DNA of 12,970 nucleotides from Rhodospirillaceae bacterium (GTDB lineage: Bacteria > Pseudomonadota > Alphaproteobacteria > MPNO01 > UBA2964): positions 1 to 12,970 of the forward strand of contig JABJKO010000194.1 of assembly GCA_018660305.1 (NCBI GenBank). The letters run 5' to 3'. The notes below the pieces were generated by a model, which saw nothing but the letters and a program-made list of their open reading frames with translations, was not told the DNA's origin and made no database searches. The translations under genes were made by a program, and so were the position numbers. This document shows, piece after piece, positions 7,578 through 12,970 of the stretch (the first letter of the stretch is position 1; each line of letters opens with the position of its first letter).

Positions 7578-8718
7578 CGGCGCCTCCTGTGGGGGGTTCG
7601 GCCTTAGCGGAGCGGCGCAATGACGGGAAGGACGCGAGACTACCTACGATTCCCTTGGGGAAGAACAGTGTAACCGCAATAAACAGGCCACCGAGCACGA
7701 ACAGCCAAGCTTCGGGCAGAGCGCTGGTGAAATAGGTTTTGCCGTAATTGACTAGCACGGCGCCCAGCGCAGCGCCATACAAAGATCCCCTCCCACCGAT
7801 GGCGACCCAGATGACAATCTCGATGGAGTTCGCCGGCGAGAATTCACCCGGATTGATGATCCCTACCTGAGGGACATAGAGCGCGCCGGCGAGACCGGCC
7901 ATCATGGATGACAGGGTAAAAACGAAGAGTTTGTAATGCTCCACCCGGTATCCGAGGAAACGGATGCGGTCTTCCGCATCGCGTATGCCCACAAGCACCC
8001 GTCCGAGTTTTGATGAAACGATAAACCGGCAGATGACATAGCCCATCGCGAGCGCCAGTGCCGAGGCAACGAACAGCGATGAGCGCATACCATCAGATTT
8101 CAGATCGAACCCCAGCAATTCCTTGAAATCCGTCAGCCCGTTATTGCCACCAAACCCCATTTCGTTGCGGAAGAAGGCCAACAGTAACGCATAGGTCATG
8201 GCCTGGCTGATGATGGAGAGATAAACCCCGGTCACCCGCGACCGGAAGGTCAGCCAGCCGAACACGAAACCAAGCAGGCCCGGTACGAGAAAAATCATCA
8301 GGGCAGCAAAGGCAAAGCTGTCGAACCCGTGCCAGTACCAGGGCAACTCCTTCCAGTTCAGGAACACCATGAAATCGGGCAACTCCGCATTGCCGTAGCC
8401 CCCCCGATCCCCGATCTGGCGCATGAGGTGCATGCCCATGGCGTAGCCGCCAAGAGCGAAGAAGGCCCCGTGCCCCAGGCTGAGAATACCGCAGAAACCC
8501 CATATCAGATCGACACTCAGCGCCAGCAACGCGTAGCACAGATACTTGCCCATGAGCGCCACGACCCAGGTCGGTACGTGAAGCGGTGAATCTGGCGGAA
8601 CCACCAGATGGAACAGTAGGACAACAAGGGTTAGCGTCGCGAGAATTCCGAGGAAAATCTGACCGCCCCGGTCTTCATACAGGGCGGCAAATAGCCCGTT
8701 AGACCGATCCATGTTCAT
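7570..8718 (-). CDS. urtC: Urea ABC transporter permease UrtC
   Basis: Inner-membrane LivM-type permease that with UrtB forms the urea translocation path. Of 382 residues, several hydrophobic spans are evident (for example LGILATLTLVVLLFHLVV, LLALSVDLIWGFCGILSLGHG and FAALMIFLVPGLLGFVFGWL). Family motifs are GFCGILSLGHGAFFALGGYAMG, SIISQAMTYALLLAFFRNEMGFGGNNGLTDF and VWVAIGGRGSLYGAALGA, plus the cytoplasmic IRDAEDRIRFLGY loop that contacts the ATPases. The ATG overlaps the urtB stop (ATGA) and follows GGTGGA. A second in-frame ATG two codons on is an alternative start. Confidence 0.97.
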   Translation of the reverse strand: MNMDRSNGLFAALYEDRGGQIFLGILATLTLVVLLFHLVVPPDSPLHVPTWVVALMGKYLCYALLALSVDLIWGFCGILSLGHGAFFALGGYAMGMHLMRQIGDRGGYGNAELPDFMVFLNWKELPWYWHGFDSFAFAALMIFLVPGLLGFVFGWLTFRSRVTGVYLSIISQAMTYALLLAFFRNEMGFGGNNGLTDFKELLGFDLKSDGMRSSLFVASALALAMGYVICRFIVSSKLGRVLVGIRDAEDRIRFLGYRVEHYKLFVFTLSSMMAGLAGALYVPQVGIINPGEFSPANSIEIVIWVAIGGRGSLYGAALGAVLVNYGKTYFTSALPEAWLFVLGGLFIAVTLFFPKGIVGSLASFPSLRRSAKAEPPTGGADG

Positions 8719-10376
8719 GATTCCACCGCCCTTCCCTTGAGCGCGAACAGGCCACGGGGGCGTTTTTGGATGAACAGGATGACGGCAACAAGAATGAAAA
8801 TCTTGGCCAGCACGGCGCCGGACCAGGCTTCAATAAATTTGTTGGCGACGCCTAATGTCACCGCACCAAACAACGTGCCCAGTAAATTACCGACCCCACC
8901 AAAGACGACGACCATGAAGGAATCGACGATATAGGCCTGGCCCAGATTGGGGCTCACATTGTCAATCTGACTCAGCGCGACGCCGGCCATCCCGGCGATG
9001 CCTGATCCCAGTCCGAACGTCATGGCGTCTACCCAGCCGGTCTTGATCCCCATGGCACTGGCCATGCGCCGGTTCTGGGTGACGGCCCGCATTTGTAGCC
9101 CAAAGGACGTCTTCTTAAGGACCAGGGCAATCAGCGCAACAACTACGAGACTGAAGACTATGATCCAGATCCGGTTATAGGTGAGCAGGGCGCCCCCCTT
9201 CAGCTCGATGGCGCCGCTCATCCAGGACGGGTTGCCCACCTCCTTGTTGGTAGGGCCGAAAATGGTCCTTACTATTTGCTGCAGGATCAGACTCAAACCC
9301 CACGTCGCCAGCAATGTCTCCAGCGGGCGGCCATAGAGAAACCGGATAATGCCACGCTCGATGGCGACACCGAACGCGCCGGCAACAACAAAGGCAGCGG
9401 GCACCGCGACGGCGAGCGAGAAGTCGAACCCGACCGGCCAGTAAGTGCGAAACACTTCCTGGACCAAATAGGTGGTATAGGCGCCCAGCATCACCATTTC
9501 GCCATGGGCCATGTTGATGACCCCCATCACGCCGAACGTAATGGCAAGGCCAATTGCCGCCAGCAGAAGCACCGACGCGAGGCTGAGACCCTGGAATAGC
9601 TTGCCGAGGAAATCCCAAAGAACTACTTCTTCCTGGATCGCCGACAGTGCAGACTCAGCCGCCGCTCTTACTATTGCATCTGGTTCCTGAAATTTGCCGT
9701 CACCCGCCTTATTGAGAAGACCGCGCAGCCGCGCCATGACGTCAGGGTCCGCGAAGGTCCCCAGCGACTGCACGGCAGTCACGCGGATTTCTGTGGTCGA
9801 ACCATGAACCAGCTCCGCCGCGGCCAACGCACGGGTAAGGGCGCGTTTGACATCCTGATCCTGCTCGGCCGTAACGGCCTTTTGCAGTATGGCGATTTGA
9901 AGTTTCTTGGGAGCCTTGTATACGGCCTCTGCGGCCTTGATCCTCTTGGCCGGATCCTTGCTCGCCAGCGTCAGCCCGCCAAGCGCCGCCCAGATGGCGC
10001 GCCGAACCCGGTTATTGAGCCGCAGTTTTTTTATGTCGCTGCTTTTGACGATCGCTAACTTGGAATTCTCTAGAGGATCGATAAGCTGAAAGCCATCCCC
10101 TGAGGATTCGGCAATAACGACCTTCATGTCTTTCTTCACGCGAAATAGCTTCCGGGAGAGATAGGCTTCCAGAATGGGAGCCACCCGTTCATCACCGGTT
10201 GCCGCCAGCGTGTTTATGGCTTTGATCTTTGCGCTGTAGCTACGCGCGCCGAGCTGCTGAACCTTGGTGCTGATGTCGTCTGAAGCGGCCGCCGAGGCAA
10301 CCGGAAGGATGACACAACACATCAGGACCGCGATGAGCCCAAAGCCCGCCATTTGTTTTTTTATTTTATCTGCCAT
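8715..10376 (-). CDS. urtB: Urea ABC transporter permease UrtB
   Basis: LivH-type inner-membrane permease of the urea importer, 553 residues. Residues 1-31 form a hydrophobic signal or first membrane span (FGLIAVLMCCVILPVASAAA). About 32-250 is a predicted periplasmic, helical, HEAT-like extension with repeated LAATGDERVAPILEAYL and VQSLGTFADPDVMARLRGLL-type units, which is common in proteobacterial UrtB. The permease follows from about 255, with LAITFGVMGVINMAHGEMVMLGAY, PLETLLATWGLSLILQQ, the cytoplasmic RAVTQNRRMASAMGI loop and VVVFGGVGNLLGTLFGA. GGGACA lies upstream of ATG 10376. It is separated from urtA by 95 bases that contain hairpins. Confidence 0.96.
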   Translation of the reverse strand: MADKIKKQMAGFGLIAVLMCCVILPVASAAASDDISTKVQQLGARSYSAKIKAINTLAATGDERVAPILEAYLSRKLFRVKKDMKVVIAESSGDGFQLIDPLENSKLAIVKSSDIKKLRLNNRVRRAIWAALGGLTLASKDPAKRIKAAEAVYKAPKKLQIAILQKAVTAEQDQDVKRALTRALAAAELVHGSTTEIRVTAVQSLGTFADPDVMARLRGLLNKAGDGKFQEPDAIVRAAAESALSAIQEEVVLWDFLGKLFQGLSLASVLLLAAIGLAITFGVMGVINMAHGEMVMLGAYTTYLVQEVFRTYWPVGFDFSLAVAVPAAFVVAGAFGVAIERGIIRFLYGRPLETLLATWGLSLILQQIVRTIFGPTNKEVGNPSWMSGAIELKGGALLTYNRIWIIVFSLVVVALIALVLKKTSFGLQMRAVTQNRRMASAMGIKTGWVDAMTFGLGSGIAGMAGVALSQIDNVSPNLGQAYIVDSFMVVVFGGVGNLLGTLFGAVTLGVANKFIEAWSGAVLAKIFILVAVILFIQKRPRGLFALKGRAVES

Positions 10377-10406
10377 CTTGTCCCGCCGTTGGGAAGATGG
10401 CGTCCT

Positions 10407-10437
10407 GGCGCCCCACTTTATGTGAGTGTGGGACGCC
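10407..10437 (-). promoter_or_regulatory. Hairpin between urtA and urtB (stem of 10 pairs)
   Basis: In the minus-strand RNA, GGCGUCCCAC pairs with GUGGGGCGCC across an 11-base loop. All ten pairs form, with one U-G wobble that exists only in the minus-strand transcript. There is no U-run afterwards, so it is not a standard intrinsic terminator. A likely role is partial attenuation, or protection of the upstream urtA mRNA from 3' decay, giving more binding protein than permease. This is inference from position and structure. Confidence 0.5.
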
Positions 10438-10454
10438 CGATCCGCCTATCGAGT

Positions 10455-10468
10455 GACGCTTGTGCGTC
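10455..10468 (-). promoter_or_regulatory. Small hairpin just after the urtA stop
   Basis: GACGC pairs with GCGTC around a 4-base loop, 3 bases past the urtA TAA in transcript direction. It is short, but its G/C content and position suggest it acts together with the larger hairpin downstream at 10407-10437. Confidence 0.3.
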
Positions 10469-10471
10469 GTT

Positions 10472-11758
10472 TTAGTTGAACTTGGGTTTGGTGCAGTTGC
10501 CGCAGACCCAGGGGTATTTCCAGTTGGCCGTGAGCTTCTTGCTCTCGGGAATGAAATCACTCCAGGCATCGCCGGCCACCGGGCCAGGGGTTTTCCAAAC
10601 CGTTTCGAACTGGCCGTTCTCCTGAATCTCTCCGATTAGCACCGGTTTGGTCAGGTGATGGTTGGGCAGCATTTCGGCTATTGTACCGGTCAGTGACTTA
10701 ACCCGCTGGCCGTACATAGCCTGCCGCACCGCATCCACATCGGTAGAACCAGCCTGATTGACCGCCTGCACCCACATCTGGAAACCGATGTGATGAGCTT
10801 CCATGGGATCATTGGTCACCCGCTTCTTGTCCTTGATGAATTTGGTCCATCTCTTGATGAAGGCCTTGTTGTCAGGCACGTCGACGCTCATGAAATAGTT
10901 CCAGGCGGCGAGATGGCCGACCAGAGGCTTGGTGTCGATGCCGGAGAGCTCCTCTTCACCAACGGAGAAAGCAATAACCGGGATGTCCTCAGCCTTGATG
11001 CCCTGGTTGCCGAGCTCCTTGTAGAACGGCACGTTGGCATCGCCATTGATGGTGGACACCACGGCAGTTTTCTTGCCAGCAGAGGCAAATTTCTTCACAT
11101 CGGCAACGATGGTCTGCCAGTCGGAATGGCCGAACGGGGTGTATTTTTCCATGATGTCGCTATCGGCGACGCCCTTTGCCTTGAGGAAGGCACGGAGGAT
11201 CTTATTGGTGGTCCGGGGATAGACATAGTCAGTCCCGAGAAGCACCCAGCGCTTGGCAGAACCGCCGTCTTCACCCATCATATATTTCACGGCGGGAATG
11301 GCCTGCTGGTTCGGCGCCGCGCCTGTATAGAACACGTTGCGCGAGCTTTCCTCGCCCTCATATTGAACCGGGTAGAACAGCATACCGTTCAGCTCTTCAA
11401 AGACCGGCAGCACCGATTTGCGCGACACCGATGTCCAGCAACCGAACGTGGCGACGACCTTATGCTTCTGGATCAGCTCACGGGCCTTCTCCGCAAAGAG
11501 CGGCCAGTTGGAGGCCGGGTCTACCACGACGGCTTCGAGCTTCTTGCCGAGCAAACCGCCTTTTTTGTTCTGTTCATCGATGAGCATCAACATGGTGTCC
11601 TTCAGCGTGGTCTCGCTGATGGCCATGGTTCCGGACAGTGAATGGAGAATGCCGATCTTAATGGTATCGGCAGCGTGCGAAACGGTCGCGCTTGCCAGCA
11701 AACCCGCGGCAACTAACGGCGCCACAAAGCGCCGCATAAGTGATGTTCGTTTGTCCAT
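10472..11758 (-). CDS. urtA: Urea ABC transporter substrate-binding protein UrtA
   Basis: Periplasmic urea receptor of the importer, 428 residues from the chosen start. A Sec signal peptide runs RRFVAPLVAAGLLASATVSHA with cleavage near residue 29, followed by the mature start DTIKIGILHSLSGTMAISE. The family-specific FGCWTSVSRKSVLPVFEE, MLFYPVQYEGEESSRNVFYTG and FGHSDWQTIV stretches place it with UrtA/FmdD-type receptors, not amino-acid binders. I chose ATG 11758 because GAGGGA precedes it at proper spacing. The longer option from 11794 would begin at or before the predicted sigma-54 transcript start (about 11793). As first gene of the operon it responds directly to that promoter. TAA is at 10472-10474. 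Confidence 0.97.
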   Translation of the reverse strand: MDKRTSLMRRFVAPLVAAGLLASATVSHAADTIKIGILHSLSGTMAISETTLKDTMLMLIDEQNKKGGLLGKKLEAVVVDPASNWPLFAEKARELIQKHKVVATFGCWTSVSRKSVLPVFEELNGMLFYPVQYEGEESSRNVFYTGAAPNQQAIPAVKYMMGEDGGSAKRWVLLGTDYVYPRTTNKILRAFLKAKGVADSDIMEKYTPFGHSDWQTIVADVKKFASAGKKTAVVSTINGDANVPFYKELGNQGIKAEDIPVIAFSVGEEELSGIDTKPLVGHLAAWNYFMSVDVPDNKAFIKRWTKFIKDKKRVTNDPMEAHHIGFQMWVQAVNQAGSTDVDAVRQAMYGQRVKSLTGTIAEMLPNHHLTKPVLIGEIQENGQFETVWKTPGPVAGDAWSDFIPESKKLTANWKYPWVCGNCTKPKFN

Positions 11759-11803
11759 AATTTCCCTCATCGTTGTGGTGATTGCGTATGACAAGATGTA
11801 ATT

Positions 11804-11819
11804 TGCAATAACCCTGCCA
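11804..11819 (-). promoter_or_regulatory. Sigma-54 (-24/-12) promoter for the urt-ure operon
   Basis: The minus strand reads TGGCAGGGTTATTGCA. Against the consensus TGGCACGN4TTGCW there is one mismatch (G for C at the sixth position). The essential GG (11818-11817) and GC (11806-11805) are spaced correctly. The implied transcript start is near 11793, leaving a leader of about 35 bases before ATG 11758. RpoN promoters are used for nitrogen-limitation genes with the activator NtrC. I found no clear NtrC palindrome upstream, so the activator is not shown. Confidence 0.7.
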
Positions 11820-11921
11820 ACTCGGGGAAAAGAAGGAAATTTTTTTAAAGCTTTGAAACTATGTTTATTTTTTAGATACCATTAAATGAGCGAACCACAT
11901 CCAACCGATTAGAATGATTAT

Positions 11922-11966
11922 TATTTAGGCACTATAATAATAATGACTAATATTTAGGCATTATAA
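11922..11966. repeat. Pair of 16-base direct repeats upstream of the urt promoter
   Basis: TATTTAGGCACTATAA (11922-11937) and TATTTAGGCATTATAA (11951-11966) differ at one base and are 29 bases apart start to start. They lie in AT-rich DNA between the nuclease gene end and the urt promoter, about 130-175 bases upstream of the predicted transcript start. That is a plausible distance for an enhancer-type activator site at a sigma-54 promoter. The motif does not match the NtrC consensus as I know it. Confidence 0.55.
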
Positions 11967-11976
11967 ACCAGTGATA

Positions 11977-12528
11977 TCACCGATACGTCTTTCTACGACA
12001 GTACTTAGGTAATTTAATCATTCGTTTGGCCGACGCTGTTTGTAATTTTTTATATCGGCCTCCTGAGTATCGGGGACAGTCTCGAGCGAGTCCCTTAGCA
12101 ATAATAGTCGCTCCAATATCCTTGTTATCCAAAAAGCATACGCCAACGAAACGGTCATACGTTTTACTTCCATTTAGACGGCACAACACTATCTTACCAA
12201 TCACTAAATTCCGCATAAAAATCTTTGACTGCTGGCCCAGCTTCTCCCTTAATTCAGGGGCTGAGACGCCTTCAAGGCGGACTGCAATGGGACCTATTTT
12301 TATCGTGTCGCCGTCCCGAACGTGAGTGACCGGCCCATAAAGCTCTGTCTGGGCACGGGTATCCCCCTGTTTCGCAAGAGGTGTCCATTCACGCAGAGCA
12401 GTTGCGAAGTCACCACTGTTGGCTGCGGTCCAACCCTTTTGGTAATCAGCACTCGCACTCGCACTCACCCCCGCACCTCCAAAAAGCACGGCAATCGTCA
12501 GGCAGATGATGGTGGTCAGTTTCCTCAT
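11977..12528 (-). CDS. Secreted thermonuclease-like protein with Sel1/TPR-like N-terminal segment
   Basis: Predicted exported nuclease of 183 residues. Residues 1-27 form a signal peptide (MRKLTTIICLTIAVLFGGAG then an S-A repeat). Residues 28-60 (DYQKGWTAANSGDFATALRE, then WTPLAKQGD) resemble the first helical hairpin of secreted Sel1/TPR proteins. Residues 64-155 form a staphylococcal-nuclease-type domain: HVRDGDTIKIG with D72 and D74, VRLEGVSAPE with R84 and E92, YDRFVGVCFL with R126, then GLARDCPRYSGGRY. The positions matching the catalytic Arg-Glu-Arg of S. aureus nuclease are kept. I chose ATG 12528 because signal-peptide homology begins there; the longer frame needs a TTG. No strong ribosome site is visible. 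It is AT-richer than the urease genes and has no evident functional link to them. Confidence 0.8.
   Translation of the reverse strand: MRKLTTIICLTIAVLFGGAGVSASASADYQKGWTAANSGDFATALREWTPLAKQGDTRAQTELYGPVTHVRDGDTIKIGPIAVRLEGVSAPELREKLGQQSKIFMRNLVIGKIVLCRLNGSKTYDRFVGVCFLDNKDIGATIIAKGLARDCPRYSGGRYKKLQTASAKRMIKLPKYCRRKTYR
12449..12466. repeat. Three tandem copies of a hexanucleotide (gcactc)
   Basis: The unit gcactc occurs three times in a row and encodes alternating Ser-Ala at the signal-peptidase region of the nuclease-like protein. The direct repeat shared with the left flank ends two bases beyond it, at 12468. The repeat could change length by slippage in whole codon pairs without breaking the frame. 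Confidence 0.6.
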
Positions 12529-12551
12529 ACGGGAAGTCTGACAGAGAATAT
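12468..12551. repeat. Right unit of the 84-base direct repeat (partner 498-581)
   Basis: Covers the signal-peptide codons, start codon and about 23 bases upstream of the nuclease-like gene. It matches the left unit at 76 of 84 positions in the same orientation. Conservation across the ATG into untranslated DNA shows that the duplication is of DNA, not only of a protein motif. Confidence 0.8.
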
Positions 12552-12608
12552 CTGGGACGGACAAGGTTGAATGGGGGCTTCGGCCTAGGTCATCAACTCT
12601 CTAAAAGC

Positions 12609-12845
12609 TTATAAGCCAACAGTCGGGGATTCATACGAAGTTATAAATATGATTTGATGATCCGCTACCGGGCCATTCTCTGATTCCCATTCAACAATGG
12701 CCTCAGCTTCGGATTTCTTACTCTCCTCGTATGTAATTAATACGACTTTATGTAGGCCATCCCGGTTTTTTAATACATCCTCAAGGCGTTTAAGTCTGGC
12801 TTTTAGCGCCAATTCAAATACGGCCTTGTAATTGTCCGTCGTCAT
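12609..12845 (-). CDS. Small unknown ORF starting inside the right repeat
   Basis: A 78-residue frame, acidic overall with many Lys and Glu, probably soluble. It shows KAVFELALKARLKRLEDVLK (predicted helix), HKVVLITYEESKKSEAEAIV and a C-terminal HQIIFITSYESPTVGL. No signal peptide or membrane span is evident and I recognise no family. The ATG and the next three codons (MTTD) lie in the inverted repeat, and no ribosome-binding site is evident. The annotated start may therefore be supplied by the mobile element, with the original 5' end lost. It is either a 5'-truncated remnant or a small gene re-started by the insertion. Confidence 0.4.
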   Translation of the reverse strand: MTTDNYKAVFELALKARLKRLEDVLKNRDGLHKVVLITYEESKKSEAEAIVEWESENGPVADHQIIFITSYESPTVGL

Positions 12846-12970
12846 ATAAAATGGAACATCTGGCGGCCTGATCTAAGAGAGGGTCTGGCCCATCTGGTTG
12901 ATCATATTAAGCGGCGTATTTGCGGTATTGCAAGCGCCGGGTTTCCATGGTTTTCCGTTTGATCCTTTCC
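12833..12970 (-). mobile_element. Right copy of the terminal inverted repeat, probable insertion-sequence 3' end (partial)
   Basis: Bases 12833-12955 are the exact reverse complement of 1-123, and 12956-12970 continues the same element beyond what is visible on the left. It starts TGTCCGTCGTC at the inner boundary. The two copies point toward each other, with their transposase 3' ends facing the urease cluster. Because the element runs off both window edges, outer ends and target-site duplications cannot be seen. Confidence 0.7.
12907..12969 (-). pseudogene. Possible transposase C-terminal stub (cut by window edge)
   Basis: Mirror of the stub at 2-49, with 20 codons visible before the stop. 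They begin ERIKRKTMETRR and end LQYRKYAA. The very basic composition fits a DNA-binding transposase tail, but no catalytic residues are in view and another frame is also open. Confidence 0.35.

Noticed and set aside
11759..11794. Twelve-residue longer UrtA beginning at 11794
   Set aside because: The predicted sigma-54 transcript starts near 11793, and a proper GAGGGA site precedes the ATG at 11758, directly before a normal signal peptide.
11850..11858. AAAGCTTT palindrome beside a T-run as a terminator for the nuclease gene
   Set aside because: The stem is only four A/T-rich pairs, too weak to support a terminator call.
11971..11980. Perfect 10-base palindrome GTGATATCAC
   Set aside because: It is short, spans the nuclease stop codon and has no partner nearby, so chance is a sufficient explanation.
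12529..12564. Longer start for the nuclease-like gene
   Set aside because: It needs a TTG codon. Signal-peptide homology with the left remnant starts at ATG 12528, and the extra residues spoil the signal peptide.

Overview
This 13 kb window is dominated by one compact minus-strand cluster that encodes urea uptake and breakdown. Read from right to left it is urtA-urtB-urtC-urtD-urtE (urea ABC importer) followed by ureD-ureA-ureB-ureC-ureE-ureF-ureG (urease and its nickel-insertion chaperones). All twelve genes look intact. Apart from the 95-base urtA-urtB gap, neighbours overlap or are separated by at most 14 bases, so the cluster is probably transcribed as one long operon. The separate small UreA and UreB subunits, the UrtB with an N-terminal periplasmic extension, the GC-rich codon usage and the protein sequences suggest an alphaproteobacterium, possibly a Rhodospirillales-like marine or soil organism. 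That placement is inference.

How the parts work together: UrtA captures urea in the periplasm, UrtB and UrtC form the membrane channel, and UrtD and UrtE power import. UreABC hydrolyses urea to ammonia and carbamate. UreD, UreF, UreG and UreE load nickel into UreC. Upstream of urtA is a near-consensus sigma-54 (-24/-12) element, TGGCAGGGTTATTGCA. It fits nitrogen-limitation control and decides the urtA start. Two hairpins lie between urtA and urtB, and a 16-base direct repeat lies upstream of the promoter.

The flanks are different in character: AT-richer and full of fragments. The first 123 bases are an exact inverted copy of the last part of the window (12833-12955). The repeat reaches the window edge, ends in ...GACGGACA and carries a short basic reading frame that resembles a transposase C-terminus. 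The urease cluster is therefore bracketed by two inverted copies of what is probably the same insertion sequence, a composite-transposon-like layout.

Left flank, 124-1058: a 5'-truncated ORF of unknown function, a remnant of a secreted-protein gene start, a redoxin C-terminal fragment and a glycine-zipper fragment running into the 3' end of ureG. Right flank, 11977-12845: a secreted nuclease-like protein whose N-terminus looks like a Sel1/TPR-type cassette joined to a thermonuclease domain, and a small unknown ORF whose first codons lie inside the repeat. The left secreted-protein remnant and the start of the nuclease gene share an 84-base direct repeat (76 of 84 identical by my count).

I saw no tRNA, rRNA, CRISPR array or replication origin.
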